This document shows, piece after piece, positions 8,607 through 16,432 of a stretch of DNA of 38,233 bases. The stretch covers positions 1-38,233 of the forward strand of contig NZ_MNBL01000061.1 of assembly GCF_001879695.1 (NCBI RefSeq), given 5' to 3'. The notes below the pieces were generated by a model. That model had not been told where the DNA came from. It searched no databases and saw only the letters and a program-made list of their open reading frames with translations. Source of the stretch: Nioella sediminis (GTDB taxonomy: Bacteria > Pseudomonadota > Alphaproteobacteria > Rhodobacterales > Rhodobacteraceae). The position numbers and the translations under genes are program-made. Each line of letters begins with the position of its first letter. Position 1 is the stretch's first letter.

Positions 8607-9092
8607 ATGGATCGCGTCGATACCAGTCTAATCGCCCTGCGCCGCATTTTGCTGGCCACGAACCAGTTCAGCCGCAACCTCGCGCAATCCGTCGGCCTGA
8701 CCGCGGCGCAGTTGCGGGTATTGCAGATCGTGTCGGAGAAAGGTCAGTGCACCGCGACGGCGATTTCACAGCAGATGCGGATTTCGCAGGCCACGGTGAC
8801 GTCACTGGTAGACAAGCTCGTACGACAGGAAATGGTGGTTCGGGAGCGGTCCCAGACCGACCGGCGGCAAACCAATATCGTGATTACCGAGAAAGGCATT
8901 CGCGCCCTTGCCGACGCCCCCGACCCGCTGCAACAGCGTTTCGTGCGCAAGTTCTCGGCCATGGAAGATTGGGAACAGGCCGCCCTGATCGCGGCGCTGG
9001 AGCGTGTCGCGTCGATGCTGGACGCCGAAGACATTGATGCCTCGCCGGTCCTGGAAAGCGGCGAGTTCCAGAAGACCGGCTCTGGCGAGTGA
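8607..9092 (+). CDS. ectR: MarR-family regulator of ectoine synthesis (EctR-like)
   Basis: A 161-aa winged-helix protein. The helix-turn-helix is near residues 45-75 (CTATAISQQMRISQATVTSLVDKL) and is followed by the MarR wing (RERSQTDRRQTNIVITEKG). It is divergent from ectA, the position where EctR, a repressor of ect transcription, is found in several halophiles and methylotrophs. No strong ribosome binding site precedes ATG 8607; an overlapping ATG at 8579 is in another frame and gives a non-family protein. The control of ectABC-ask and itself is inferred from position and the mirrored motifs in the intergenic region. Confidence 0.85.
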   Translation: MDRVDTSLIALRRILLATNQFSRNLAQSVGLTAAQLRVLQIVSEKGQCTATAISQQMRISQATVTSLVDKLVRQEMVVRERSQTDRRQTNIVITEKGIRALADAPDPLQQRFVRKFSAMEDWEQAALIAALERVASMLDAEDIDASPVLESGEFQKTGSGE

Positions 9093-9241
9093 TCCGCCCC
9101 CGCCTGCGCCCGAAGTGACGCAGCGATAGCGGCAGGGGTCGGAATCCCCCGAGATCGAGACGGCTTCATCGCCTATCCTGCGGTGCGCACGCTTGAAATT
9201 TCTGCTTGGTGCGCGAATCAGAAACGCCGCAAGAGCTCACC

Positions 9242-9733
9242 ATGAAAAAGACCGGACTCGACATCACGGATATCCGTATTCTCAGCGCAGTTCAGCAGCA
9301 TGGACAACTGAGCAAGACCCGTCTTGCCGAGCTTGTGCACCTGTCCCCTACCCCGTGTTGGGCCCGTCTCGACCGGCTGAAGGCGGCTGGATATATCAGG
9401 GGCTATCACGCGGACATCGCGCTGGAGCGGATCGTAGATTTCACCCAGGTCGTGGTGACCATATCGCTGACCAATCACCGCAAGGCCGATTTCGAACGCT
9501 TTGAAGCGCTAATCAACTCGATGGACGAGATCACCGAATGCATCGCGACCGGGGGCGGCATGGATTACGTGATCAAGACCGCAACCCCGAATCTGGCGGC
9601 ATTCCAGGCGGTGATGGAGGTGCTGCTCTCCTCCGAAGTCGAGATCAGTCGATACATGACCTATATCGCCACCCGGCAGGTCAAGGTCAGCCGCCCGAAC
9701 CTTGCCAAACTGATTGCACAGGCCAATAGGTAG
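9242..9733 (+). CDS. Lrp/AsnC-family transcriptional regulator
   Basis: A 163-aa regulator with an N-terminal AsnC helix-turn-helix (LDITDIRILSAVQQHGQLSKTRLAELVHLSPTPCWARLDRLKAAG region, residues 5-50) and a C-terminal RAM ligand-binding domain (about 70-150). ATG 9242 is preferred over the upstream GTG at 9206 because LDxxDxxIL normally starts within the first ten residues. The gap upstream from ectR (149 bases) has two GGTGCGC copies 26 bases apart (9182 and 9208). Similar AsnC proteins (DoeX, AsnC of ectoine-utilising marine bacteria) govern ectoine breakdown, but no ectoine-degradation genes are here. The gene 157 bases downstream in the same direction is the DmdA-like enzyme, preceded by repeated dyads that this protein could bind. 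Confidence 0.88.
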   Translation: MKKTGLDITDIRILSAVQQHGQLSKTRLAELVHLSPTPCWARLDRLKAAGYIRGYHADIALERIVDFTQVVVTISLTNHRKADFERFEALINSMDEITECIATGGGMDYVIKTATPNLAAFQAVMEVLLSSEVEISRYMTYIATRQVKVSRPNLAKLIAQANR

Positions 9734-9739
9734 CATCCC

Positions 9740-9871
9740 GACCGAACGGTCTGTTTTGGAAATTTTTTCGGACGGAACGGTCTGAATACCCCGCGTTTTC
9801 GGACCGCATCTTCGCGGGAATCGGCCCTAAAAGATCGCCAGCTTCAACGATGCCCTGACCCAAACGGTCAG
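9740..9871 (+). promoter_or_regulatory. Three related dyads upstream of the DmdA-like gene
   Basis: GACCGAACGGTC (9740-9751) is a palindrome with AA at the centre. GACGGAACGGTC (9771-9782) is a one-base variant lying exactly 31 bases further, three helical turns. CTGACC-CAAAC-GGTCAG (9855-9871) is a third dyad sharing the AACGGTC half. A run of six T (9763-9768) sits between the first two. Helically phased repeated half-sites are typical of Lrp/AsnC or similar oligomeric regulators. Binding is inferred. Confidence 0.5.
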
Positions 9872-9890
9872 CAGTTATGAGGGCGAACAC

Positions 9891-11033
9891 ATGACACAAG
9901 CAGACGACTTCGGGTTTGGTACCCAGATCCGCAAATCCCCCTATTTCGACGCCACCGTCCGGTGGGGTGCACAGGGTTTTTCCGTTTACAATCATATGTA
10001 TATCCCTCGTGATTTCGGCGATCCGGAACAGAATTTCTGGAACCTGGTGAACGACGCGATCCTGTGTGACGTGGCTGTTGAACGTCAGGTCGAGATCACC
10101 GGTCCGGATGCGGCGCGCTTCGTTCAGATGCTGACCCCGCGCGATCTGTCCAAGATGGCCGTGGGCCAGTGCAAATACATCCTGATCACCAATGCCGAGG
10201 GCGGCATTCTGAATGACCCGATCCTGCTGCGACTGGCGGAAAACCACTTCTGGATCTCGCTGGCTGACAGCGACATCCTGCTGTGGGCGCAAGGTGTGGC
10301 TGTGCATTCGGGCATGGACGTTAACATCTGCGAACCCGACGTGTCGCCGCTGCAACTTCAGGGGCCGAAATCGGGTCTGATCATGCAGGCGCTCTTCGGC
10401 GAAGAGATCATGGACCTGAAATACTACTGGCTGCGCGAGCTCGACCTCGATGGCATTCCGCTGATCGTGTCGCGCACTGGCTGGTCCAGTGAACTGGGAT
10501 ATGAGCTTTATCTGCGTGACGGCACTCAGGGCGATGCGCTGTGGGAAAGGATCATGGCCGCCGGCATGGAGCACGGTCTAAAGCCCGGCCACACCTCGTC
10601 GATCCGCCGGATCGAGGGTGGGATGCTGTCCTACCACGCCGATGCCGACATCCACACCAACCCGTTCGAGCTTGGCTTCGACCGGCTGGTCAACCTCGAC
10701 ATGGAGGCGGAGTTCATCGGCAAAGCCGCGCTGAAGCGGATCAAGGAACAGGGCATCACCCGCAAGCAGATCGGATTGGTGATCGACTGCGACCCGCTTC
10801 AGGGGCCGAACACCACCTTCTGGCCGATCAACCAGGGCGACGAGACCATCGGCAAGGTGACCTCGGCCGTCTATTCGCCGCGCCTCAAGCAGAATATCGC
10901 GCTGGCGATGGTGTCGGTAGAGCACGCCGTTCTGGGATCGGACGTCGAAGTGGTGACCAAGTCGGGCCCGACCCGCGCCACCATGGTCGAGTTCCCGTTC
11001 TACGACCCGAAGAAGTCCATTGCCGCTGCCTGA
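9891..11033 (+). CDS. DmdA-like GcvT-family demethylase/methyltransferase
   Basis: A 380-aa stand-alone aminomethyltransferase-fold protein expected to move a methyl or C1 group to tetrahydrofolate. Stretches such as FSVYNHMYIP, VERQVEITGPDA, LTPRDLSKM, GGILNDP, SLADSDILLW and EPDVSPLQLQGP closely resemble dimethylsulfoniopropionate demethylase DmdA, including LNDP where glycine-cleavage T protein has LDD. Other parts (SSELGYELYLRDG) are more like GcvT, and I recall SKQGGFEIYV there in DmdA, so it may belong to a sister clade acting on another methylated sulfur or nitrogen compound. GAGGG stands about 7 bases before the ATG. It is followed by osmC-like and crotonase genes in close spacing (25 and 21 bases). 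No dmdB or dmdC is near. Confidence 0.75.
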   Translation: MTQADDFGFGTQIRKSPYFDATVRWGAQGFSVYNHMYIPRDFGDPEQNFWNLVNDAILCDVAVERQVEITGPDAARFVQMLTPRDLSKMAVGQCKYILITNAEGGILNDPILLRLAENHFWISLADSDILLWAQGVAVHSGMDVNICEPDVSPLQLQGPKSGLIMQALFGEEIMDLKYYWLRELDLDGIPLIVSRTGWSSELGYELYLRDGTQGDALWERIMAAGMEHGLKPGHTSSIRRIEGGMLSYHADADIHTNPFELGFDRLVNLDMEAEFIGKAALKRIKEQGITRKQIGLVIDCDPLQGPNTTFWPINQGDETIGKVTSAVYSPRLKQNIALAMVSVEHAVLGSDVEVVTKSGPTRATMVEFPFYDPKKSIAAA

Positions 11034-11058
11034 GCGCCCTTACTAAGAGACCTGATCC

Positions 11059-11508
11059 ATGTCCGATCTTTCGATCCAGTTGCACTGGCATCGTGCCGAG
11101 CCGGTACTGCAAACCGGAAAATACTCGAACGCGCATCGCGTTCAGTTCAACAACAGCTACGAGGTCGACGTCGACTCCGCCCCCGACTGGGGCGGAGATC
11201 CCGCCAACACCAACCCCGAACAGGCGCTCGCCTCGGCCCTGTCCAGTTGCCACATGATGACCTTCCTGGCGCTGTGCGCCAAGGCCGACTGGCCGGTGGC
11301 CAGCTACCACGACTACGCGGTGGCGCATCTGGGCAAGAACCCGAAAGGACAGATGTCCGTCACACGGATCGACCTGCATCCGGTGGTGCGCTTCGACACC
11401 GGTTTCTCTGTGTCGGACAGCGAACTGGAGCAGATGCAGCACCGCGCGCATCGCTATTGCTTCATTGCCAACTCGCTGGCCGACAGCGTGGAAATCAACA
11501 TTCTCTGA
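11059..11508 (+). CDS. OsmC/Ohr-family protein
   Basis: A 149-aa protein of the OsmC family, small thiol peroxidases that reduce organic hydroperoxides, or in some branches act on other thiol substrates. The two family cysteines are Cys64 in LSSCHMMTF and Cys134 in HRYCFIANS, with the usual spacing of about 70 residues. The start beginning WHRAEP and the NPEQALASALSSCHMM segment fit the OsmC rather than the Ohr branch. It is the second gene of the DmdA-like cluster and 21 bases ahead of the crotonase. A role in detoxifying a reactive thiol or peroxide made by the pathway is possible but inferred. Confidence 0.85.
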   Translation: MSDLSIQLHWHRAEPVLQTGKYSNAHRVQFNNSYEVDVDSAPDWGGDPANTNPEQALASALSSCHMMTFLALCAKADWPVASYHDYAVAHLGKNPKGQMSVTRIDLHPVVRFDTGFSVSDSELEQMQHRAHRYCFIANSLADSVEINIL

Positions 11509-11529
11509 CGTCTCCGAAGGACTGAACCC

Positions 11530-12342
11530 GTGCAGCAACCCGAGCAATCAACCGACATGTTGGATCATGTGCTTGACCATGATGGCATCCTGCGACTGAC
11601 CCTAAATGACGTCCGCCGTCGCAATGCCCTGTCCGAGGCGATGCTGACCCAACTGGGAACCGCCTTCGCCGAGGCGGGTGCCAATCCACAGGTTCGGGTG
11701 ATTGTTCTGGCGGCTCACGGGCCGGCCTTCTGTGCGGGGCACGACCTGAAGGAAATGACCGCGGGACGGGACGCCGAAGACAACGGGCGCGCCTATTTTT
11801 CCAAGGTCATGGCCATGTGTTCCGGGGTCATGCAGGCGATTGTCAATTGTCCCAAACCGGTGATCGCAGAGGTGGCGGAAACGGCCACGGCAGCGGGCTG
11901 TCAGCTGGTCGCAAGCTGCGATCTGGCCTATGCGGCGGACAGCGCCCGGTTCAGCACACCCGGTGTGCATATCGGCCTGTTCTGTTCCACGCCCATGGTG
12001 GCCCTGTCGCGCAATGTCGCCGACAAGCACGCGATGGAGATGCTGCTGACCGGAGACATGACGCCCGCAAACCGCGCCATGGAGATCGGGCTGGTCAATC
12101 AGGTGGTCGCCTCTGACGAGCTAAAGGCCGTCACCATGGACGTGGCGAGGAAGATCGCCTCGAAATCCAGCCTGACGCTCGCCACCGGAAAGCGTGCCTT
12201 CTATGCGCAACGCGGGATGCCGCTGGCCGAGGCCTATGACTACGCCTCTCGGGTGATGGTCGACAACATGATGGCCCTGGACGCGCAGGAAGGCATTGGC
12301 GCCTTCATCGAGAAACGGCAACCCGCCTGGCAGGATGCCTGA
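11530..12342 (+). CDS. Crotonase-superfamily protein (ECHDC3-like), catalytic glutamates absent
   Basis: A 270-aa enoyl-CoA-hydratase-fold protein. The oxyanion-hole regions FCAGHDLKEM and AAGCQLVASCDLA are present. The two glutamates that do hydration in classical enoyl-CoA hydratase are not: the first position is Gln in GCQLVA, and the second is Gly in STPGVHIGLFCSTP where hydratases have PE. This pattern, with GLFCSTPMVALSR, matches the ECHDC3-type branch, whose reaction is poorly defined. The start is GTG 11530, supported by AAGGA about 8 bases upstream; ATG 11557 is an alternative. It is the last gene of the DmdA-like run and converges on the hotdog dehydratase. It should not be called DmdD on this evidence. 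Confidence 0.8.
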   Translation: MQQPEQSTDMLDHVLDHDGILRLTLNDVRRRNALSEAMLTQLGTAFAEAGANPQVRVIVLAAHGPAFCAGHDLKEMTAGRDAEDNGRAYFSKVMAMCSGVMQAIVNCPKPVIAEVAETATAAGCQLVASCDLAYAADSARFSTPGVHIGLFCSTPMVALSRNVADKHAMEMLLTGDMTPANRAMEIGLVNQVVASDELKAVTMDVARKIASKSSLTLATGKRAFYAQRGMPLAEAYDYASRVMVDNMMALDAQEGIGAFIEKRQPAWQDA

Positions 12343-12386
12343 CCCATCGCCACCGGATGCCCCTGCACGGGGCCTCCGGGGCAGGC

Positions 12387-13223
12387 TCAGAACGCCACTT
12401 CCGCGCTCATGGCCAGCGAGCCGTCTTGCCGTTTCGCCCAGACCGAGCTGACCTCGCCCTCGGTCGCCGCCTCGATGCGGAACGGCGCCAGCCCCGCCAG
12501 CGGAGCGACACCGCGATAGGACAGCGTCTTTGGGGGCAGGCCGCGATGGCGACAGGCAAGGTCGATCAGCAGGGTCGCGGTCAGCGGTCCGTGAAAGACG
12601 AGGCCCTCATATCCCTCCACCTCGCGGGCGTAATCCACATCGTAGTGGATACGGTGGCCGTTGAAGGTCAGCGCCGAATAGCGGAACAGCATGACCTCGG
12701 TCGGTGTCACACATTCAGAAATCTCGGCATCGACCGGGGCCATGACCGACGTCGGCTGGGGCGCGTCCGGCGCGGGATCCTCCCGGTAGACGATGTCATG
12801 TTCCTCGGTCAGGGCCGGTTCCCCGTTCTGACACAGCGCATGTTCCACCGTGACGAAACAAAGCCTACCGCTGCGGCCCTGTTTTTCCCTGACCGAGAGA
12901 ATAGTGGAGCGTTTGCTGGCCTCCTGCCCGAGGATCAAGGGCGCATGGAAACGAACGCGGCCCCCGGCCCACATGCGGCGCGGCAGATCGACCGGGGGCA
13001 GGAACCCGCCCTTGCGGGGATGGGCATCGCGGCCAAGCTCGCTGGCGCGGCGCGCGTCGAGGAAATAGAGCCAATGCCAGAGCGGCGGCAGGGCGTCCCC
13101 GTCGACCAGACCGGGATCACGGTCCAGCGTGGCCTGCATGAAACGGGCCGGTTGCGCGCGCAACACATCCGTTGCCGTTTCGCTGCGGCCGATCCAATCC
13201 TGAACTGTCACAGCGTCTTGCAT
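12387..13223 (-). CDS. Hotdog-fold acyl-CoA dehydratase (HTD2/mesaconyl-C4-CoA hydratase type)
   Basis: A 278-aa double-hotdog protein of the FAS1-like dehydratase/HTD2 group, which includes itaconyl-CoA and mesaconyl-C4-CoA hydratases. The N-terminal half has LWHWLYFLD and GGFLPPVDLPRRMWAGGRV. The C-terminal hotdog carries the signature FNGHRIHYD (Phe187-Asp195), with His190 and Asp195 the likely catalytic pair, followed by YEGLVFHGPLTATLLID. The ATG at 13223, with GAGG about 5 bases upstream, is preferred to an in-frame start at 13289 that adds a non-family N-terminus. It lies 72 bases downstream of the LysR gene in the same direction and may be co-transcribed with it. The acyl-CoA substrate is unknown. 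Confidence 0.8.
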   Translation of the reverse strand: MQDAVTVQDWIGRSETATDVLRAQPARFMQATLDRDPGLVDGDALPPLWHWLYFLDARRASELGRDAHPRKGGFLPPVDLPRRMWAGGRVRFHAPLILGQEASKRSTILSVREKQGRSGRLCFVTVEHALCQNGEPALTEEHDIVYREDPAPDAPQPTSVMAPVDAEISECVTPTEVMLFRYSALTFNGHRIHYDVDYAREVEGYEGLVFHGPLTATLLIDLACRHRGLPPKTLSYRGVAPLAGLAPFRIEAATEGEVSSVWAKRQDGSLAMSAEVAF

Positions 13224-13295
13224 CGTTCCTCGCCTCGTTGTGGTCGCCGCAATCATATCCCCGGCCCCGCCGCAAGGCGCAAGGCGCAAGCGAGT

Positions 13296-14204
13296 CTAGC
13301 AACCTGCGAAAAGGTCCTGAACCTGTTCGCGCAGCCAGGTGCAGGCGGGATCGCTGTCGGATCGGCTGTGCCAGATCATGCGGATCGGACTGGCACTTTC
13401 AGAAATCCTTACCGGCAGCAGCCGCGCCTGCCCCGCCGCGACCAGTTGATCGGCCAACTGCCGCGGCACCACGGCCACCAGATCGAGATCCGCCAAGAGC
13501 TGCGGCAGGGCACCGAAATGACCAAGCCGCAGCACCACCTGCCCGGCCAGCCCCCTCGACTCCAACGCCCTGTCCACTGCCCCGCCAAAGGTCGTGGCCG
13601 GGGCGGGCACCATGATCTTTGCCCGGTACAGGGCAGCAAGGTCTTGGGGCGGGTCGCTCAGCCCCGCGCCTGCGATCGCGACATAGTCCTCATCAAAGAG
13701 ACGGGCGGAGCGGATACCGCGCCCCGACAGTCCCAGCATCCCGATGGCAAGGTCCACCTCCCCCAGTTCCAGCGTCTGCCCGAGCGCCGCAGTGGGCGTT
13801 GCCGTGTTGATCAATCGCAGCCCCGGCCCCGCCTGAAACACCCGCACCGCAAGGCGGGGCAGAAACACCGCCTCACCCAGACCGGACAGCGACAGTCGAA
13901 AGACCCGCGTGCTGCGGCCCGGATCGAAACGCGTGCCCTGTTCGAGGGCGGAAAAGAGCCCCCCAAGATGGGCGCGAATGTCGGGAAGGATGGTTTCGCA
14001 ATAGCCCGTGGGCACCATCCCATCCCGCGTGCGCAGGAACAGCGGATCGTTCAGCGCCTGCCGCAATCGGGCCAACGCATTGGAAGCGGCAGGCTGGCTG
14101 AGACCCAGCCTCTCGCCCGCAAGCGACACCGAGCGCGTGTCATCCAGTGCCACCAGCATTCGCAGCAGGTTCAGATCGAGATTGCGTAGCTTTATTGATT
14201 TCAT
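13296..14204 (-). CDS. LysR-family regulator divergent from iorAB
   Basis: A 302-aa LysR-type regulator. The N-terminal winged helix (LRNLDLNLLRMLVALDDTRSVSLAGERLGLSQPAASNALARLRQ region, residues 6-50) is in the NodD/PcpR-like style with the DPLFLRTRDGMVPT continuation, and an effector domain spans about 90-295. It is divergent from iorA with 80 bases between starts, and upstream of the hotdog dehydratase in the same direction. The layout suggests it controls iorAB and downstream genes. The start codon lies within the dyad TTCATGAATGAA. Confidence 0.9.
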   Translation of the reverse strand: MKSIKLRNLDLNLLRMLVALDDTRSVSLAGERLGLSQPAASNALARLRQALNDPLFLRTRDGMVPTGYCETILPDIRAHLGGLFSALEQGTRFDPGRSTRVFRLSLSGLGEAVFLPRLAVRVFQAGPGLRLINTATPTAALGQTLELGEVDLAIGMLGLSGRGIRSARLFDEDYVAIAGAGLSDPPQDLAALYRAKIMVPAPATTFGGAVDRALESRGLAGQVVLRLGHFGALPQLLADLDLVAVVPRQLADQLVAAGQARLLPVRISESASPIRMIWHSRSDSDPACTWLREQVQDLFAGC

Positions 14205-14211
14205 GAATGAA
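14200..14211. promoter_or_regulatory. Small dyad over the LysR start codon, iorA side
   Basis: TTCATGAATGAA has two 5-base arms around GA and covers the LysR start (14202-14204). It is close in sequence to the ATCATGAATGAT dyad over the rpiR start at 2571. It could be an autoregulatory site, but a dyad this short may occur by chance. Confidence 0.25.
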
Positions 14212-14284
14212 GATTATTGCGCCTATCCGTTTGACGAAAGGGTTTTCGCACCGGATGTTCAGGACACACAGGGAGGGGCCGCAG

Positions 14285-16432
14285 ATGGAAGTCTCATTCG
14301 CCAAGGAAATCGAAAAGCTGAAGCTCAGCGCGGGTGAGACCTTTCATGGCGAGGGCATTCTGGCCGTCACCAAGGCGCTGCTGCAATCGGGCGTGTCCTA
14401 TGTGGGCGGCTATCAGGGCGCACCGGTCTCGCACCTGATCGACGTCATGGTGCAAGCCGCACCCGACATGGCGAAACTTGGCGTCCATGTGGAGCCCTGT
14501 ACGAACGAGGCCTCTGCCGCGGCAATGCTGGGGGCGTCGATCATGTATCCGGTGCGCGGCGCGGTGACGTGGAAATCCATCGTCGGCACCAATGTGGCGG
14601 CGGACGCGCTGTCGAACCTCGCCTCGCCCGGCGTCATGGGCGGCGCGCTGATCATCGTGGGCGAGGATTTCGGCGAAGGCTCCAGCGTCATCCAGGAACG
14701 CACCCATGCCTATGCGATGAAATCGACCCTGTGGCTGATGGACCCGCGCCCGAACCTGCCCTCTATCGTGACATGCGTGGAACGGGCGTTCGAGCTGTCA
14801 GAGGCATCGAACACGCCGGTGATGATGGAGCTGCGTATCCGCGCCTGCCACGTTCAGGGATCGTTCGAGGCCAAGGACAATATCGCGCCCGCGATTTCGG
14901 GGCGGCGGGTGCTGGCGGAACCCGCGCCTCACCAGTATGAACAACTGGCGCATCCGCCCGTGACCTTCGGACATGAGCGGAAAAAAAGCAGCGAACGCAT
15001 GGCCGCCGCACGGGCATTCATTCGCGAGCAGCGTCTGAACGAGGTCTTCGACGGCGCGCAGGGCGATGTGGGCATTATCGTTCAGGGCGGGCTGTATAAC
15101 GCGCTGATCCGGGCCCTGGCGGAACTGGGGCTGGCCGATGCGGGAGGCAACTGTGACCTGCCGATCATGGCGCTGAACGTCGTCTATCCTCTGGTCCCCG
15201 AGGAAATCATCGGCTTCACAGAAGGCAAGCGCGCGGTTCTGGTGCTGGAAGAGGGCCAGCCGGAATATATCGAGAACGAGATCGGAACAATCCTGCGCCG
15301 CGCGAAATCGCCGGTGGTGCTGGCGGGAAAGGACATCCTGCCAATGGCGGGTGAATACACGTCCGAGGTCATGGCCAAAGGCGTCGGCACCTTCCTGAGA
15401 GAGCATCTGCCGGGCATCGGCAACCAGTTGGGCGACACCGCCTATGCCGAGGAGATCGAGGCGCTCCGGGCAGAGGCGCAGCGGTTGCTGGCCGCACCTG
15501 TTCCCCCACGCCCGCCAAGCTTTTGCACCGGCTGCCCGGAACGGCCCTTTTTTGCCGCGCTGAAGCTGACCCAGCAGGAGATCGGGCCGGTCCACTACTC
15601 TGCCGATATCGGCTGCCACGCCTTCGCAACCTTCGCGCCATTCAACTTCGGCAACTCCATTCTTGGCTATGGGATGAGCCTTGCCTCCAACGCCTCGGTC
15701 GCCAGTTTCCAGCAAAAACGCCCGCTCGCCGTGATGGGCGATGGCGGGTTCTGGCATAACGGCCTGCTGTCCGGCGTCACCTCTCGGCTTCTGAACGGCG
15801 GCGACGGGGTGCTGGTGATCATGAAGAACGGCTACACCTCGGCCACCGGCACGCAGGAGGTCATATCCTCGCCCGATCCGGCGCTGAAGCTGGCGGCGGC
15901 CGAGAAAAGCGCGACCCATGGCGAGACCACGATCGAGGATGCGCTGACGGGCGTCGGCGTCAAATGGCTGCGCACGGTGCATACCTACAAGGTGTCCCAA
16001 ATGCGCGACACGCTGCGCGAGGCGTTTTCGACCAAGTTCAGCGGGTTGAAGGTGATCGTGGCCGAAGGCGAATGCCAGCTGGAACGGCAACGGCGCGTGA
16101 AGCCGATCCGCGCCAAGGCTCTGGCCGCCGGGGAACGCGTCGTGCGCACCCGCTTTGGCGTCGATGAAGACACCTGCACCGGCGATCATTCCTGCATCCG
16201 CCTGTCCGGCTGCCCGACCCTGACGGTGAAGACCGCGACCGACCCGCTGAAAACCGATCCCGTCGCCCATGTCACCAATGGCTGCGTCGGCTGCGGCCTG
16301 TGCGGCGAGGTCGCCCATGCGGCGACGCTCTGCCCGTCCTTCTGGCGCGCCGAGGTGATCAGCAACCCGACATGGTGGGACCGGACGCGCAGTCGGTTGC
16401 GCCGGATATTCACGTTGGGGGCGGTGGCATGA
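14285..16432 (+). CDS. iorA: Indolepyruvate ferredoxin oxidoreductase, alpha subunit
   Basis: A 715-aa thiamine-pyrophosphate subunit that oxidatively decarboxylates aryl-2-oxoacids such as indolepyruvate or phenylpyruvate to acyl-CoA. The N-terminal part holds GYQGAPVSHLIDVM and VEPCTNEASAAAMLGAS, typical of the pyruvate:ferredoxin oxidoreductase domain. The TPP motif starts at about residue 485 (GDGGFWHNG, later MKNGY). Near the C-terminus are two [4Fe-4S] clusters: Cys631/637/643 with LSGCP, and Cys667/670/673/683 (CVGCGLC). GGAGG lies about 8 bases before ATG 14285. Its stop overlaps the iorB start. In Phaeobacter an Ior enzyme feeds phenylalanine into phenylacetyl-CoA; the same role is plausible here. 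Confidence 0.93.
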   Translation: MEVSFAKEIEKLKLSAGETFHGEGILAVTKALLQSGVSYVGGYQGAPVSHLIDVMVQAAPDMAKLGVHVEPCTNEASAAAMLGASIMYPVRGAVTWKSIVGTNVAADALSNLASPGVMGGALIIVGEDFGEGSSVIQERTHAYAMKSTLWLMDPRPNLPSIVTCVERAFELSEASNTPVMMELRIRACHVQGSFEAKDNIAPAISGRRVLAEPAPHQYEQLAHPPVTFGHERKKSSERMAAARAFIREQRLNEVFDGAQGDVGIIVQGGLYNALIRALAELGLADAGGNCDLPIMALNVVYPLVPEEIIGFTEGKRAVLVLEEGQPEYIENEIGTILRRAKSPVVLAGKDILPMAGEYTSEVMAKGVGTFLREHLPGIGNQLGDTAYAEEIEALRAEAQRLLAAPVPPRPPSFCTGCPERPFFAALKLTQQEIGPVHYSADIGCHAFATFAPFNFGNSILGYGMSLASNASVASFQQKRPLAVMGDGGFWHNGLLSGVTSRLLNGGDGVLVIMKNGYTSATGTQEVISSPDPALKLAAAEKSATHGETTIEDALTGVGVKWLRTVHTYKVSQMRDTLREAFSTKFSGLKVIVAEGECQLERQRRVKPIRAKALAAGERVVRTRFGVDEDTCTGDHSCIRLSGCPTLTVKTATDPLKTDPVAHVTNGCVGCGLCGEVAHAATLCPSFWRAEVISNPTWWDRTRSRLRRIFTLGAVA

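Noticed and set aside
9182-9214. Two GGTGCGC copies upstream of the AsnC-type gene
   Set aside because: Seven bases in GC-rich sequence can easily repeat by chance; only noted with the gene.
9891-11033. Naming the gene dmdA outright
   Set aside because: The similarity is strong, but GcvT-like differences and absence of dmdB/dmdC leave the substrate open.
11530-12342. Calling the crotonase DmdD
   Set aside because: It lacks the catalytic glutamates expected for a methylthioacryloyl-CoA hydratase.
12345-12385. TGCCCC/GGGGCA hairpin between the crotonase and dehydratase genes
   Set aside because: The stem is short with no T run, so it is not convincing as a terminator.
12357-14189. A 610-aa plus-strand open frame
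   Set aside because: It lies opposite the dehydratase and LysR genes; the composition (many Arg, Gln, His, Pro) is typical of GC-rich shadow frames.
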